Of a stretch of 62,354 nucleotides of DNA, positions 11,356 to 23,006 are shown one piece after another. The stretch's first letter is position 1. The number at the start of each line of letters is the position of its first letter. The DNA is from Bimuria novae-zelandiae CBS 107.79. Its lineage: Eukaryota > Ascomycota > Dothideomycetes > Pleosporales > Didymosphaeriaceae. The notes beneath the pieces are model-generated. The model saw only the letters and a program-made list of their open reading frames with translations, was not told the DNA's origin and searched no databases. The stretch covers positions 186,102-248,455 of the forward strand of contig ML976745.1 in NCBI GenBank assembly GCA_010015655.1. Direction: 5' to 3'. The position numbers and the translations under genes are program-made.

Positions 11356-13505
11356 ACTGTGCGGTTAGTGGTGTGAGAGGGAGGTAGGAGCAGAGGGGAT
11401 TCGATTCTTATAGGGTGGGAAATGTTTGTGGGAGAGCTCTGCCCATGTCGCTCTTTTGGAATTCTGGGTGCGCGAGATAGTTTTGAGCAAGGGTTTTGCG
11501 GCGTATTGGGAGGGTTGTTGGGTTTGGAGGCTATCGTGGAATAGAAATTTACTTTTGGGATTTGTGTGCTTTGAGACTAGGTGCGTGAACGTCACGTGAA
11601 GTTGGATTCGCATATTACTAGCATGTAGGAAAAGCCTAAAGTCAGTGATAAGACTGTTCGGGCAGGGAATATAGGCGTGGTCCTTCATCACTGAAACAAA
11701 GAGGTCGGTAAGACAGGGTTATTGGTATAACTTGGGTCCTATATATACCCCAGGATCAGGAGAAGTCGGAGTGAGCTAATGTTCACCCAGCGCCAAAAAA
11801 CTTTGGCGTATTGAATGATAAATGGTCAAAATAAGCATTCTGTCTTACTGCAATCATGAGCCGTGTCTTAGAGTTCATAGTTTGATAGTCAGGTTCATCA
11901 AAGAAAAGGAAGTGAAGAATGGGAGGAAATTGCGGAATGCTCATGTGAAGCGGCGCGAGCGCCAAGCTTTCTTTCATCAACCCAGGTCGATGAAAGGCAC
12001 GTGACAGAACTTCGACATCGGACATATGAGAACGGTGCTCTTGGATTGGGGGCCGTTCTCCAGTCGATATATGATCAGCTGAAATGCCGACATGTTCGTG
12101 AACGGGTTCCACGGCTGCCCCGCACCGTTGTCACAGTGATATTGAGAGCACATGCAGAGGCAGCCGTACCTCTCCTCGGAGGCACTCCGCCACAGCTCTG
12201 CCCAAGGGAATGGAAAGGCGCTCGACGATCTCTGATTATTGCTTTACCATAAAAGCAAGCGGACTAGCTCAATGGATACGAAGCTCGATGGATGGACGGG
12301 ACGGGCCAGGCGATGTGGGCGCAGCTGGCGTAGAGTCCGCGGTGGAGTTCACAAGATAGAGACGAACCAATGGTACCGAGACCCGCACTCTTAAGTATTA
12401 CTGACGCATTCCTCCTCGCATGAACCGGCCTGAGTGACTCTGGTACTTGATTAATCGTCTGGCGGATGTGCATTGGGCTTCATCTCATCGCTGATGGGAA
12501 TAAAAAGACAGCAATGCTGTGCCCGACCGCATTTCAATTCAATCGCAATTGCGATGGTGGCTCAGGCTGGCAGGCGATTGCCGATAGCTCATTTTGGGGT
12601 TCATGCAGTGTCCGGCTGAAGTTCTCCAAGGTGGAGCCATGTAGGCCTGGTGCGTGGAGGGCCCTGGTTGGTGGAGCGCCTTTGGCAAGCTGTGGTGCCT
12701 GGCCGCCAGTTTCATCAGCGTCGTGGTTTCGCGGCGCGCTGCAGGCGGCGATAGGCTGCTGAGGGCCGGCGAATGGCACCTACAGCGAAGCCTGCGCGAG
12801 GCCTGGAGCGCTCGTGAGAGACAGCGGAGTAGCCGACGAGGGCCTCCCCGGGGGATTTGCACACGTCGCGCTTCATTGGGCGGCTAGGATCCCTTGCACG
12901 TCGCTCCTTCCTTGCGTTTGCAGCCACGGCAGGAGCCCATCGCTCGCTGTTTCCAAGTTCCTCGCGCGTCGCCCTGCACCTGCCATCGCGCATCTCACCT
13001 CGATCCTCCCGTCTCTGCTTCTACACACACTCACCCTCTTCTTGTTCTCTTCCGTGCCCCCATTCCACCGGCGCTGTTGCTGCTAAATATTGACTGCCCG
13101 CCTGTCCTGTTAGCAGCCCACTTGCTAGCAATAGCTGCGTCGATCGCACATTCCATCACCGTTACTTGCTAGCGCCATTCAAGCGAGCGCTCCGCTGCCT
13201 CACATCGAGGCGCCGCACTGGTAAGAAAGGCAGCCCACATCCGCGCACCTCTCCCTAACGCTCACCGCCAGCACCACCGTGCCAGTTCACCCAACGTTTT
13301 CGCGCCAGACTACTGACCGCGTCTCCCCTGACTGTCGTTCCGGACGACAGCCTTGCCGTCATCGCAATCTCCCACACCAACTGCCCGCCGTGCATGCCCC
13401 ATTCCTCAAACGGACCATATTTGACCTTCTGCACGCGACTTCACGCGTCATAGCGCCCGACGACTATATACAAGCCTAGAACAGGCCTCTAGAGCCGTGT
13501 TCGCC
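11356..13505. other. Intergenic; long upstream region of the forkhead gene
   Basis: No gene is recognisable. From about 12,880 to 13,500 the plus strand is pyrimidine-rich with many C/T runs, typical of filamentous ascomycete promoters and long 5' untranslated regions. It probably belongs to the forkhead gene. The remainder is unremarkable. Confidence 0.6.
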
Positions 13506-15749
13506 ATGGCTGCTACGCGTCGACACCAGTCACTGCAGATTTTTCAGGACCCCCTTCCGCCTCAGGATCACCACGAGGTTGCTGCATTCGACCCGCAGTA
13601 CCTCGACGCATTCCCGCCCGTCACCGACGTGTCGAACGACTTCCACACCCTGCTGGCACCGCCACAGGCCTCCGCACATGAACGATCGCCCCGAAAGACC
13701 CGCCACGTCTCCAGCTCACCCCCTCCCAAGGCCCTGGCCGAGAAGGGCCTGAACGCAGTATCGATACCACCGCCCCGAGAGCCCCAATTCAAGACGGACG
13801 CGCCAATGAAGAAGGCTCCCAGGTCCTACATGGGCCAGACTCACGTCATGGCCCCCAACCCGCACTTCTTTGCCAGTTTCCCGGGCCACATGGACAAGGA
13901 AAACGTGTATACTATGCCAGAAACCACTCTACCCAAGCTTGCTGCGGCCGAGCCGCCTATGAAGGCTCACAATAAGAGACCTCTTGGAGATTCCGCCCAA
14001 CCGCGCGACCGCAGCAAGAAGCCGAAGACACGTGAAGTTGCGCTCGTCGTAGAAGAAGACGGCCCTCTTCCTGGACCAGACGACATGCCTCAGGTCGACG
14101 ACGACGGACTTAAGCCGCCATACAGCTACGCGCAACTCATCGGCATGGCCATTCTTCGCGCTCCCAAGCGCCAACTTACGCTGGCTCAAATCTACAAGTG
14201 GATCTCCGACACGTTTGCCTTCTACCGCAACACTCCGGACACTGGCTGGCAGAACAGCATCCGCCACAACCTCTCCCTCAGCAAGAGCTTCAACAAGATG
14301 GAGCGTCCAAAGGATGATCCCGGAAAGGGACACTATTGGGTCATTAATGATGGCTTCGCGAAGCAATATTACAAGGTCAAGACGACCCGCCGATCGACCA
14401 ACCCAGATGGCTTTGCTCCCGTCTTTCCCAGTGACATGGCGCGCCCAACCACGGCGGCCACGGCCAGTTTCCCTCCAGTGAGCTCCAGCAAGGGCTTCGA
14501 TTCCAGCAAATTCCCTGAAGAGACTGAGTTGTCCTCCGATGCTACGATTCCTTGCTCAGACCCAGATGCTCACGATGGCCACGATCCGGCAACTATGCTG
14601 CCGCCGCGCCGGATGCCATCATCCCCTCCACCTGCGGACATCCGCTCATCACCACCACCACCAGTCTCCCGTACTATACGCGATGACACGCCTCCGCGCG
14701 CTCCGCGCTTCCCTCCCAGCAGCCGCTCGGGTGGACGAAAGCGCAAGTTCGGGGACAGCGGGTACTACTCTTCAATTGAGTCGTCCGCGATCAAGCTCGG
14801 ACTAGCACAGACCTCCGAAGCGGATCTCGATCGCCCTTCCATCAAGCGAGGCCGGGCCGAAGAGGAAATTGCGCGGATCCGTGGATCATCGTACGATTCG
14901 CCGACCAAGCTAAGGCCGAACATGATGCAGCCGAGTAATCACTCTCTCATCTCGTCGCCAACACGCCCTAGCGGCAATGTCGTTGACCCACTGACCCCTG
15001 CCATCGTCTTCAAGCGGCCTGCCCTGCCTCCGGCATCAGCTTCGCCCAACACCAACCTACGCAATCACCGAAACAAGATGCGTGAGCTTGTTGGTGGCTC
15101 CCCTGATAAGAGTCTCGCTACATGGGTCGACACATCGTTCCTCGACTTCAAGACGTGGAGCCCAGCTGTGAATGTGCCCAATGAGGAGAGTGTCAACCTC
15201 GTTGGTCAAGGCTTCGAGAACACCTTTGACATCTTCGGCGACTACGACTACCAAGAGAGCCCTCTGAAGAAGAGTGCTAAGCGTCCACGACTTGAACGTG
15301 CTGTCACATCTACCGGCATTCTTGCTGACATCACTGGCACAAAGTCCAACATGAATCTCGCCAATTCTCCTACCCCCAACTGGAAGCTTTCATCAGCCTT
15401 CCTCAACATCCCGAACCTCTCTCCCATTCGCGCATCCCCACTCAAGGCGCCGATGCTCAAGGCCCCAACCTCTACCCCTCTTCCCGACTTCAGTTTCCCT
15501 ACTCTGGACCAGGAGAACGGTCACACAGGCCTCACTTCGTTCAAGTCGTTGGCTGGCCCGAATGAGGAGGAAGACTTCTCTCATCTCCTGCACAGCGACG
15601 AGTCGGAACCTGGCATCGATCTCTTGCAAGGCTTCGCAAAGATTGGCGCTAGGGCTACTTCATCTGCTGTTGCTTCCAACGGATCACCACAGAAGAAGCC
15701 CGCGGCTGCCCGACCTGGTCTTTCGCGCAGCACCACCACTAGGTTCTAG
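13506..15749 (+). CDS. Forkhead transcription factor, Sep1/Hcm1-like
   Basis: Single-exon gene of 747 residues. A canonical forkhead winged-helix domain lies at about residues 202-297, from LKPPYSYAQLIGMAIL through TGWQNSIRHNLSLSKSF (recognition helix 3) to GKGHYWVINDGFAKQYYK. There is no FHA domain, which separates it from Fkh1/Fkh2. Architecture and sequence fit the Sep1 (fission yeast) and Hcm1 (budding yeast) group, which drives periodic transcription in the cell cycle. The flanks are disordered, with many SP/TP sites (SSPPPK, SSPPPADIRSSPPPP), and a KKPK-type basic stretch at about 170-175 could be a nuclear localisation signal. The start is the ATG in GCCATGG at 13506; the in-frame GTG upstream is not a eukaryotic start. 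Target genes are not visible here. Confidence 0.93.
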   Translation: MAATRRHQSLQIFQDPLPPQDHHEVAAFDPQYLDAFPPVTDVSNDFHTLLAPPQASAHERSPRKTRHVSSSPPPKALAEKGLNAVSIPPPREPQFKTDAPMKKAPRSYMGQTHVMAPNPHFFASFPGHMDKENVYTMPETTLPKLAAAEPPMKAHNKRPLGDSAQPRDRSKKPKTREVALVVEEDGPLPGPDDMPQVDDDGLKPPYSYAQLIGMAILRAPKRQLTLAQIYKWISDTFAFYRNTPDTGWQNSIRHNLSLSKSFNKMERPKDDPGKGHYWVINDGFAKQYYKVKTTRRSTNPDGFAPVFPSDMARPTTAATASFPPVSSSKGFDSSKFPEETELSSDATIPCSDPDAHDGHDPATMLPPRRMPSSPPPADIRSSPPPPVSRTIRDDTPPRAPRFPPSSRSGGRKRKFGDSGYYSSIESSAIKLGLAQTSEADLDRPSIKRGRAEEEIARIRGSSYDSPTKLRPNMMQPSNHSLISSPTRPSGNVVDPLTPAIVFKRPALPPASASPNTNLRNHRNKMRELVGGSPDKSLATWVDTSFLDFKTWSPAVNVPNEESVNLVGQGFENTFDIFGDYDYQESPLKKSAKRPRLERAVTSTGILADITGTKSNMNLANSPTPNWKLSSAFLNIPNLSPIRASPLKAPMLKAPTSTPLPDFSFPTLDQENGHTGLTSFKSLAGPNEEEDFSHLLHSDESEPGIDLLQGFAKIGARATSSAVASNGSPQKKPAAARPGLSRSTTTRF

Positions 15750-16689
15750 ATGGCCACACATTATTTCCCTACTTGGGCAGGGCACCCAGATACTCTCATC
15801 ACTCTCTTGCCGACTCATGCTATCTCGACATCTACCTTTCTCAACACCTCTACCCTTTGAGACGATCTAACGATGTCACGACGAACGATACCCCACGAAT
15901 ATACATACTGTCCGGCTGGTCCTCTCAACGTCTTTAATGTGTTTGACTATTGATTATTGCGAAGGCGCACCAAAGACTGGGGAGCGAAGTGAGCATGCGT
16001 GGAGTTGCTTATACACATGCGAGCGACTAGGTGTTTTGTGTTTGCGTTTCGGCTTTGTTTACTCTTTTATCTGTTGCCGTGCGACTTGCAGGCGTTGAGG
16101 AGCTTGCTCTCCTGGGACACATCTTTACGGGTCTGATCTTGGCAGCGCGTTTTTCGAAGCTCACGAGTTGATGTGTTGGACGAGATTGATGTGGCTGGTT
16201 GGCGTAATGGTTACAGAGTATTGGCTTGGCCATACGGGTTGGCGTTGCCCATGCGAGGGGAAAGGGACGATTGGTTCTTGGTTGACCTTGTTGCCTGCTT
16301 GTTCGTGCGTTTCAATGATGTTATCTTTTCGGACTTTCAGATGGTTCTTCCGGTGTGCTTGGTGATGTGCATGCAATTATTCACGCGAGGCAAACTTTTG
16401 TTGGGTTGGAGCTCGCATGTCATTTTGGCATTCTCAACCTATTTTTTTTTTATCATTCATTCATACAGATTTTATGAGGTCGTCTATACATTTTGTAACA
16501 GCCACGGTGCCCTTCTGGCCGCATGCTGTCTCTCTCTGTGCCTCATGACTCTGTCCTGCAGCAGCCACCATCCAGCTTATCTATTCGAGTCAGCGACACA
16601 GCCTTCCTTTCGATGCCGGAACTAAGCGTTCGTATTCACGCCACCCGCACCGTTTCTACTCCCCCATGATGCCGTATGCCAGGGCTGGC
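15750..16689. other. Convergent intergenic region between forkhead gene and HIS3
   Basis: The 3' flanks of two convergent genes. Open frames here (for example 16173-16625) are rich in Cys, Trp and Phe and look like noncoding sequence. A T9 run occurs near 16,442. No RNA gene was recognised. Confidence 0.6.
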
Positions 16690-17537
16690 CTAGTACAGCA
16701 CGCCCTTCGTACTCCTAACCTCGCCCTCCCACTGCTTGACGACGGTGGTAGCCTGGCGTATGGCGACGGCGAGGGCTTTGAAAGCGGACTCGGCGCGGTG
16801 GTGGTCGTTCTCCCCGCGCAAACAGTCGATGTGTAGCGTGGTGCCGGAGGCCTGGGCGAAGGACTGGAGGCAGTGCGGTATCATTTCTATCGTCTCGTTA
16901 GCCACACCTTTTCCTTCTCCCCTTCCCTCTCACTCCAGCGCATGTGTTATTGTCGGGGCGTTGCTCACCAGTACTCAAATCCCCAATCTTCTCCCTCCTT
17001 AGGCCCAAATCCGTCACACAAAAAGGGCGATTACTCAAATCAATAACAGCCCTTGAGAGCGCCTCGTCGAGCGGGGCGTACGCGTAGCCGAAGCGGGAGA
17101 GACCCGTGGAGCCCGCGAGGGCGGTTTTAAAGGCGGACCCGAGAGCTAGACAAGCGTCTTCGGCGGTGTGGTGGTCGTCGATGTGGAGGTCGCCGAGGAC
17201 GCGGAGGCGGAGGGACCAGCCGGCGTGCTTGGCGAGGGCATGGAGCATGTGGTCAAGGAAGCCGATGCCTGTGTTTACGGCGATGGATTGGGAGGTTGAG
17301 GATTGGGAGGCGTGGCTGCGGTGCCGAGGTTAGTATGGGTGTAGAAGTGCTGGGATTGCAATGGGTGGAAAGAGGGTGATGGAAGGCGTACTCTGTCTCA
17401 CCATTTGCATTCTTCTTATCATGCGCCTCCCAGAACGCAGAGTGCTCGAAAGGCTTCAATTCCCCTCCGTCCAGGTTAATCGAGATCTGGATCTTGGTCT
17501 CGTTCGTATCGCGGTTCAGACTCGCCGTTCGCGGCAT
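16690..17537 (-). CDS. HIS3: Imidazoleglycerol-phosphate dehydratase (histidine biosynthesis)
   Basis: Converts imidazole glycerol phosphate to imidazole acetol phosphate, a late step of histidine biosynthesis. Three exons on the minus strand, 17392-17537, 16969-17315 and 16690-16886, give 229 residues, the usual length. Both introns (76 and 82 nt) have GT-AG ends, and the phases join cleanly into NGETDHASQS and GDLSTEMIPH. Metal-binding signatures are intact: [35 protein letters not shown] and [16 protein letters not shown]. The start [16 protein letters not shown] at 17537 follows family precedent. It is divergent from AC19 with a spacer of about 356 bp. No clear TGACTCA Gcn4/Cpc1 site was seen in that spacer. 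Confidence 0.95.
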
Positions 17538-17893
17538 TGTCGCTTCTTTCCTAATCCCAATATACTTTAAAATCTGTGATAGATATCGTGGAAGTTGTAG
17601 AGGAAGTATTGGGGCTGCAATGCTATGACGCCGCCCAAAAAGCGAAAAGAAATGCGCGGGGCCAGGCGTGCATGGATACCCCCACCAACGCAGGGCGGGC
17701 AACGGTTCCCGCTGTGGCACGCGCACCCAATCAACCCTGCGCTCCACCAAATTTTTATAGAAATCCTAGCCACCTTCGCCTTCGCCTTCGCGTCGCGCAA
17801 CAGTCAGGAAAAGATATACACACTACCGCTTACCCACTTCCCGAGAACGAGTGAGGACGTGGTAGGAAAGAGAGAAAAAGGAAAGCGAGAAAC
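17538..17893. promoter_or_regulatory. Bidirectional promoter between HIS3 and AC19
   Basis: A 356-bp spacer between two divergent starts. It contains TTCGCCTTCGCCTTCGCG near 17,775, a short imperfect repeat, and a GA-rich run just before the AC19 ATG. No known operator can be assigned. Confidence 0.45.
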
Positions 17894-18660
<767 letters not shown>

Positions 18661-18833
18661 AAGGCGTATCCTGCGTAACCTTGAGAAGATGATAGGAGTA
18701 GCATTGCAAGGCGTTTCACGACATCATGGAATCGGTAGGACGGCGTTCATGTAGGAAAGGAAAGGAAATGGTATTGTCGCACTTGAGCTATATACACGTC
18801 TTTCTCTGCTTTTCCATGTCCTGTCCTGCCTGC

Positions 18834-19497
18834 TTAATTGCGACCCTATACGCAGTCAGCCTTCCACCCGTCTCTACTTTCTCCACACAACCCAGTGCAG
18901 GTAAACTCACCTCCAGGAAGCCGTTGATGAAGTTCTTCGGCAGCCGTGCCTTGGGCTCCTCCTCTGCGCGGAAGTACTTGAGCACGTGCGAGAGCTGCTT
19001 CCAGTAGTTTAGAGTTTCCTATATAAATTTTGATTAGCACTGCATGCAACGCTGGATGTGTACTTGAAATGTACCTGAAACTCTTGGTGGCTGTGGAACA
19101 GCAGCACGTCGACCGTCTTGATCTGGTTCACATATCTGTGACGCTCAAACTCCTGGCGCATCTTGGTCCTTAGCTGCGACACGGGCATGCTGAGCGTGTA
19201 CATGGACTGGATTTCCGGGGCCTGTCTCGCGCAAGCATTAGCCTCCTCCCTCCTGCCCTTCGCACACTCGGACCAGCCTGGGATTCCTCCAATATTTTTG
19301 TAGGGTCGTCTGAGGGTGTGTATAGACGGGACGTACCGATCGCAGCCAGTCCCGGTAGCTGTGCAGCACCCTCTTCTTCGCATCAGACCAGTTCACGGCT
19401 GCGGCCTCGTTAGCGGCTGGGGCGTTCCAATGGAGCGTGTGCGGAGAGACTGACACGAGCGCGTGCGCTGGGCGAGGTAGGTCGGGTTGATCGTCAT
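18834..19497 (-). CDS. NADH:ubiquinone oxidoreductase 14.8 kDa LYR subunit (NDUFA6 homologue)
   Basis: Accessory subunit of mitochondrial complex I, LYR family, known to contact the acyl carrier protein. Five exons on the minus strand: 19455-19497, 19337-19398, 19075-19221, 18911-19018 and a 12-nt last exon at 18834-18845. Together they encode 123 residues, close to the known size. Joined segments read MTINPTYLAQRTRSSVNWSD, KKRVLHSYRDWLRSAPEIQ (a degenerate LYR motif, Ser-Tyr-Arg), QEFERHRYVNQIKTVDVLL and ARLPKNFINGFLEGRN. The last exon encodes only Gly-Arg-Asn-stop, the family's usual C-terminus. Without it, exon 4 would read through into an unrelated tail. All introns are GT-AG. It is divergent from BUD31. 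Confidence 0.92.
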
Positions 19498-19736
19498 GGT
19501 GGCGGCGTGGGGGTGCGAGCTGTTGCTGTTCCGGCGGAGCTCTCGCGAACAGTGAGTGAGGTGACGATGCGGAGGGAGCCGCCAAGGCTATTCACTAGCG
19601 CCACTGCGTCCCTCGTCCTCACCAAATATCTTGTCCCCGCAGGCATCACTCTTCACACACCCTACCAATTCACGTCGAACCGCCCACACTCCCAGCCAAA
19701 CCCACCCAACACTCCTTCCTATACGAAATCCCGAAA
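19498..19736. promoter_or_regulatory. Bidirectional promoter between complex I subunit gene and BUD31
   Basis: Only 239 bp lie between two divergent ATGs, so the promoters must overlap. The sequence near the BUD31 start is C/A-rich. No specific site was identified. Confidence 0.45.
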
Positions 19737-20252
19737 ATGCCACCCGTCCGCACCGCGCGCGCCTCTAAAAAGGCTCCCCCAGAAGGCTTCGACGACCTCG
19801 AAGACACGCTCCTCGAATTCGCCGCCGCGATGAAAGACGCTGAAAACGCCCCTCACGACGGAAAAAAGAAATACGAAATGGTGTGGCCCATCTTCCAAAT
19901 CACGCACCAGCGGTCTCGCTACATCTACGAGCTGTACTACGAGAAGGAGGCCATTTCGCGGCAGCTGTACGACTGGTTGTTGAAGAATGGGTATGCGGAT
20001 GCGGGGCTGATTGCGAAGTGGAAGAAGCAGGGGTATGAGAAGGTATGTATGGAGCGAGAGAGGGGATGGGGGAGGTTATTGAGAGCGAGTGCTGACTTGT
20101 ATGTGTAGTTGTGCTGCGTGCGCTGCATCCAGACCAAGGAGACGAATTTCCGCTCCACGTGTATTTGCCGCGTGCCCAAGGAGCAGTTGAAGGAGGGACA
20201 GGATATTCAGTGCGTCAACTGCGGGTGTCGAGGGTGCTCGTCGGGAGACTGA
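19737..20252 (+). CDS. BUD31: Pre-mRNA-splicing factor BUD31 (G10 family)
   Basis: Spliceosome component, part of the activated and catalytic spliceosome in yeast and human. Two exons, 19737-20042 and 20109-20252, separated by a 66-nt GTATGT...TGTAG intron, give 149 residues (human 144, yeast 157). Diagnostic segments are [41 protein letters not shown] and the C-terminal zinc-binding cysteine cluster, LCCVRC followed by CICRVPK and [13 protein letters not shown]. The cysteine cluster is complete. Nuclear location is inferred from the family. Confidence 0.96.
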
Positions 20253-20736
20253 GCGCTCCGCAAGCTTAAGAGAAGGATGGACGGATGGATGGATGAAACA
20301 AACATATCGTATTGCGAGGACATGAGATGAGTCATGCAATACAGCTTCGGCTTGCGAGGGGCCTCTACACGGTCAAGGTTACCGCTCCAGACGCGGATGG
20401 ATGAAGGACATGCGATAGCGCCCGAGCTGGGATGAGTCAAGCTGGCAGTCGTTGATATTTGATACCCTGGGCAAGAGCATAGGACAGGCGTTCGGTCATA
20501 TTACCTCATTACACTGGAAGGTGGGCGCATCAAGGCAGTTGGTCCGTCACCAGATAACAAATATACATATGCTCATGTTAACATCATACACAGACTCAAG
20601 TATTCACAAGTTAAAGATTACGCGCACCAAGTTACCCATCTAACAGACGCAGCCCTTTCCAACTCCTCGCTTCAATCAATCATGCCTGGGGAATCAAAAT
20701 GTACTAGAAGCAAAACCAAAAAACACTACTCACTAC
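20253..20736. other. Convergent intergenic region, nothing seen
   Basis: The 3' flanks of BUD31 and of the convergent membrane-protein gene. A GGATGGATGGATG short repeat lies at about 20,276-20,295. No gene or RNA was recognised. Confidence 0.6.
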
Positions 20737-23006
20737 CTAGAACGACACCCCCTCCGCCGTGACCGGCGGCGCCATCACTCCCTTCGGCACCGGCGTCGTC
20801 GCCCTCTCTTCCCCTTCTACTTCTACCAACGTCTCCACACTCTCATCTCTCTTCGGCCTCGGCCGCGAGAAGCTCTTACTCCTATCCAGCCCCAACCCCG
20901 GGCTCCCCTGCATCGCCTCCGGTATCGACGGCAACGGCTTATCCGGCACATCCGGTGCAACCGCCGCATTCCAGCTCATGATGCTATCCCTCTCGTTCGG
21001 ATACACGCTGCTCGCCGCCGTGAGTGGACGCTCGCCCTTGGGCCTCGGGCGCGAAAACGAGCTAGAGCGCTTCATCGTATCGGTGGAGGTCCACTCTACG
21101 CTCTCCTGGCTGGAGCGCGAGTGGTCCGCTGAGTAGCGGTCGGGATGGTCGACGATAGAGCCTTCCATGGAGACGTGGCGCTCGCTGTTGGCCTGGCCGG
21201 TGAGGCGCTTCTCGAGCCTGTCGCGGCCTTTGAGCGTGCTCTTGCGCTTGAGGCGGAAGGGGGAGGAGCCGTCAATGGGGGATTCGATGCTGCCGGAGTC
21301 CGAGGACAGGGTGTGAGCGTGCTTGAAGCGCGAGGCGGCCGTCTCGAAGGGATGTGTTTCGTACTCGTCTTTGTCGGTCCAGGGGTTCGAGTAGAAGTCG
21401 GCGGCCGTCATTTTGTTGGAGTGAGATGCGCCGCCGTAGCCGGTAGGCGCGATGACGGCGGGCCCGGGGCCGTTCATGGCCATCTCGTGCGACATGCGGT
21501 CTTCGTTGTAAGGCGAGTTGTGCATGGGGGCTGAGTAGGGGTCCAGATTGCGGACACTGCTCATAGCGGAGTGGTTCACGTGGACGGTGCTGGCGTTACC
21601 GCCGAAGTACGTGGTGTGATATGAGCTCGCTCCTGTGCTGCCGGACGAGATGGACTTTGCGTCGCCTCCCTGGTAATTCCTGGGGTTCTGCTTTCTGCGC
21701 TTGTAGTAGAAGATGCCCAGGAGGATCAGAGCTGCACCAGCAACGGGCGCGCAAGCAACCCCAACTTTGGCGCCCGTTGAGAAGCTGGCAGGGGCCTGTT
21801 CTGGCGCCGACGAAGCAGATGCGCCAGCTGGCGCGGCGGTGACAGCAGGGCTTGGGAACATAGTGCTTACAGAAGGTGGTAGCCCTGTGTCGAAGACGAT
21901 GCCTGCCGGTTCGCCCGCAGCCAGAGCCGTGGAACTCAAGTCGATCGTTGGTGTAGGTGCGGACGGAGCATCTGTGATGGTCGCCTCATCGGATTTCTCT
22001 GATGCAGACACCGTCTTTGAAGGTTTCGAAGATGACTCTTCCGCCGAAGATGTGTTTGAGGGCTCGTCCGTCTTGGCGTCCTTGATGCGCACAACATCAT
22101 CTGTGTCGGTTGCCGACGCAGTCGCGCTCGTCTTAGTTCTCGTTGCTTTCGTGGTCGTCGACGCCTCTTCTGTGTCCACATCCTTCACCTTTACAACTTC
22201 ATCCGCCGCTGAAGCTGTAGCCGTTGCCGTCGCTTCAGCAATCTTGCTACTCGTATTCGACATACTCGCCTCCGCCGTCTCCGTGCTTCCGATCGTAGAC
22301 TCCACAGTCGCTGTTGACGAAGTCTCAGTCGCCGGCAAGTCCGTCGCCATATGGTTGATCTGGATCATGGGCGCCCATAGATCCATCGTCGCTACCGTCT
22401 CCCCCGCTATGGTCACCGGCACTTGGAATCCATCCAAATTACTCCCCGATACTCCATTGCATGTCATCGCATCGAAGTTGGTCTGAGTAGCTACCTGGTG
22501 GCACGTCTGAAAGCCGCCGTTCGCACCACAGGTATATCCAGTCGGACAGCACCTAATCCGCAATCAGTCTTGTGTCCAACTTGTACCTAGATGATTACTT
22601 ACCCTATCGCCGTCTCGCCTGCTACCAGCGGAAACTGAAATTTCCCCGTAACCTGCGGTGCCGCCGCGGTCTGCCCCTTGGATGTAGAAATCGCCGTGCA
22701 TGCGCTGACATATCCCGTGGGGCACATCACTCCCGGGCTGTAGAAACCCAACCCTGCTAGAGACGACTTGTCCACGGACGGGTACGCCGTTGCGCGTGGC
22801 CAACATCCCGTATCATCGGCGGCGGTGGCGGTCTTGTCGTCGACTGGGTTACATGATTGACCGAGGGCCGCTTCCTTGCCTGCGAGTGCTGCGCGAGTGC
22901 AGTGTGGTGGAGGGACGAAGACGGTGGTGAGGGGCCCGAGGTTGATGCGGGTTGGCGTTGGTATGGGCTCCGCCTGGCGGCGCCAATCGTTTGGGAGGAG
23001 CTTCAT
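20737..23006 (-). CDS. Single-pass membrane protein with Cys-containing Ser/Thr-rich ectodomain
   Basis: Two exons on the minus strand, 22603-23006 and 20737-22552, separated by a 50-nt GTAAGT...TTAG intron, give 739 residues. The N-terminal region has scattered cysteine motifs (PHCT, GVMCPTGYVSACTA, CCPTGYTCGANGGFQTC). A long Ser/Thr/Ala-rich stalk follows (about residues 205-390). One transmembrane helix lies at about 398-418 (VACAPVAGAALILLGIFYY), followed directly by KRRKQ and a cytoplasmic tail rich in Ser, Arg and Pro. The layout resembles fungal wall-stress sensor or mucin-like proteins, but there is no WSC domain and I cannot name the family. No signal peptide follows the ATG at 23006, so a short upstream exon encoding one may be missing. 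Function unknown. Confidence 0.8.

Noticed and set aside
12255..12330. TAGCTCAATGG resembling a tRNA A box
   Set aside because: No B box (GGTTCRANTCC) follows within tRNA distance, and no cloverleaf can be drawn.
16173..16625. 150-codon open frame between the forkhead gene and HIS3
   Set aside because: Composition is rich in Cys, Phe and His with no motif. It lies in the 3' flanks of two convergent genes and overlaps frames on the other strand.
21713..22486. 257-codon open frame on the plus strand
   Set aside because: It is the antisense shadow of the Ser/Thr/Ala-rich stalk of the minus-strand membrane protein; such low-complexity coding leaves the other strand open.
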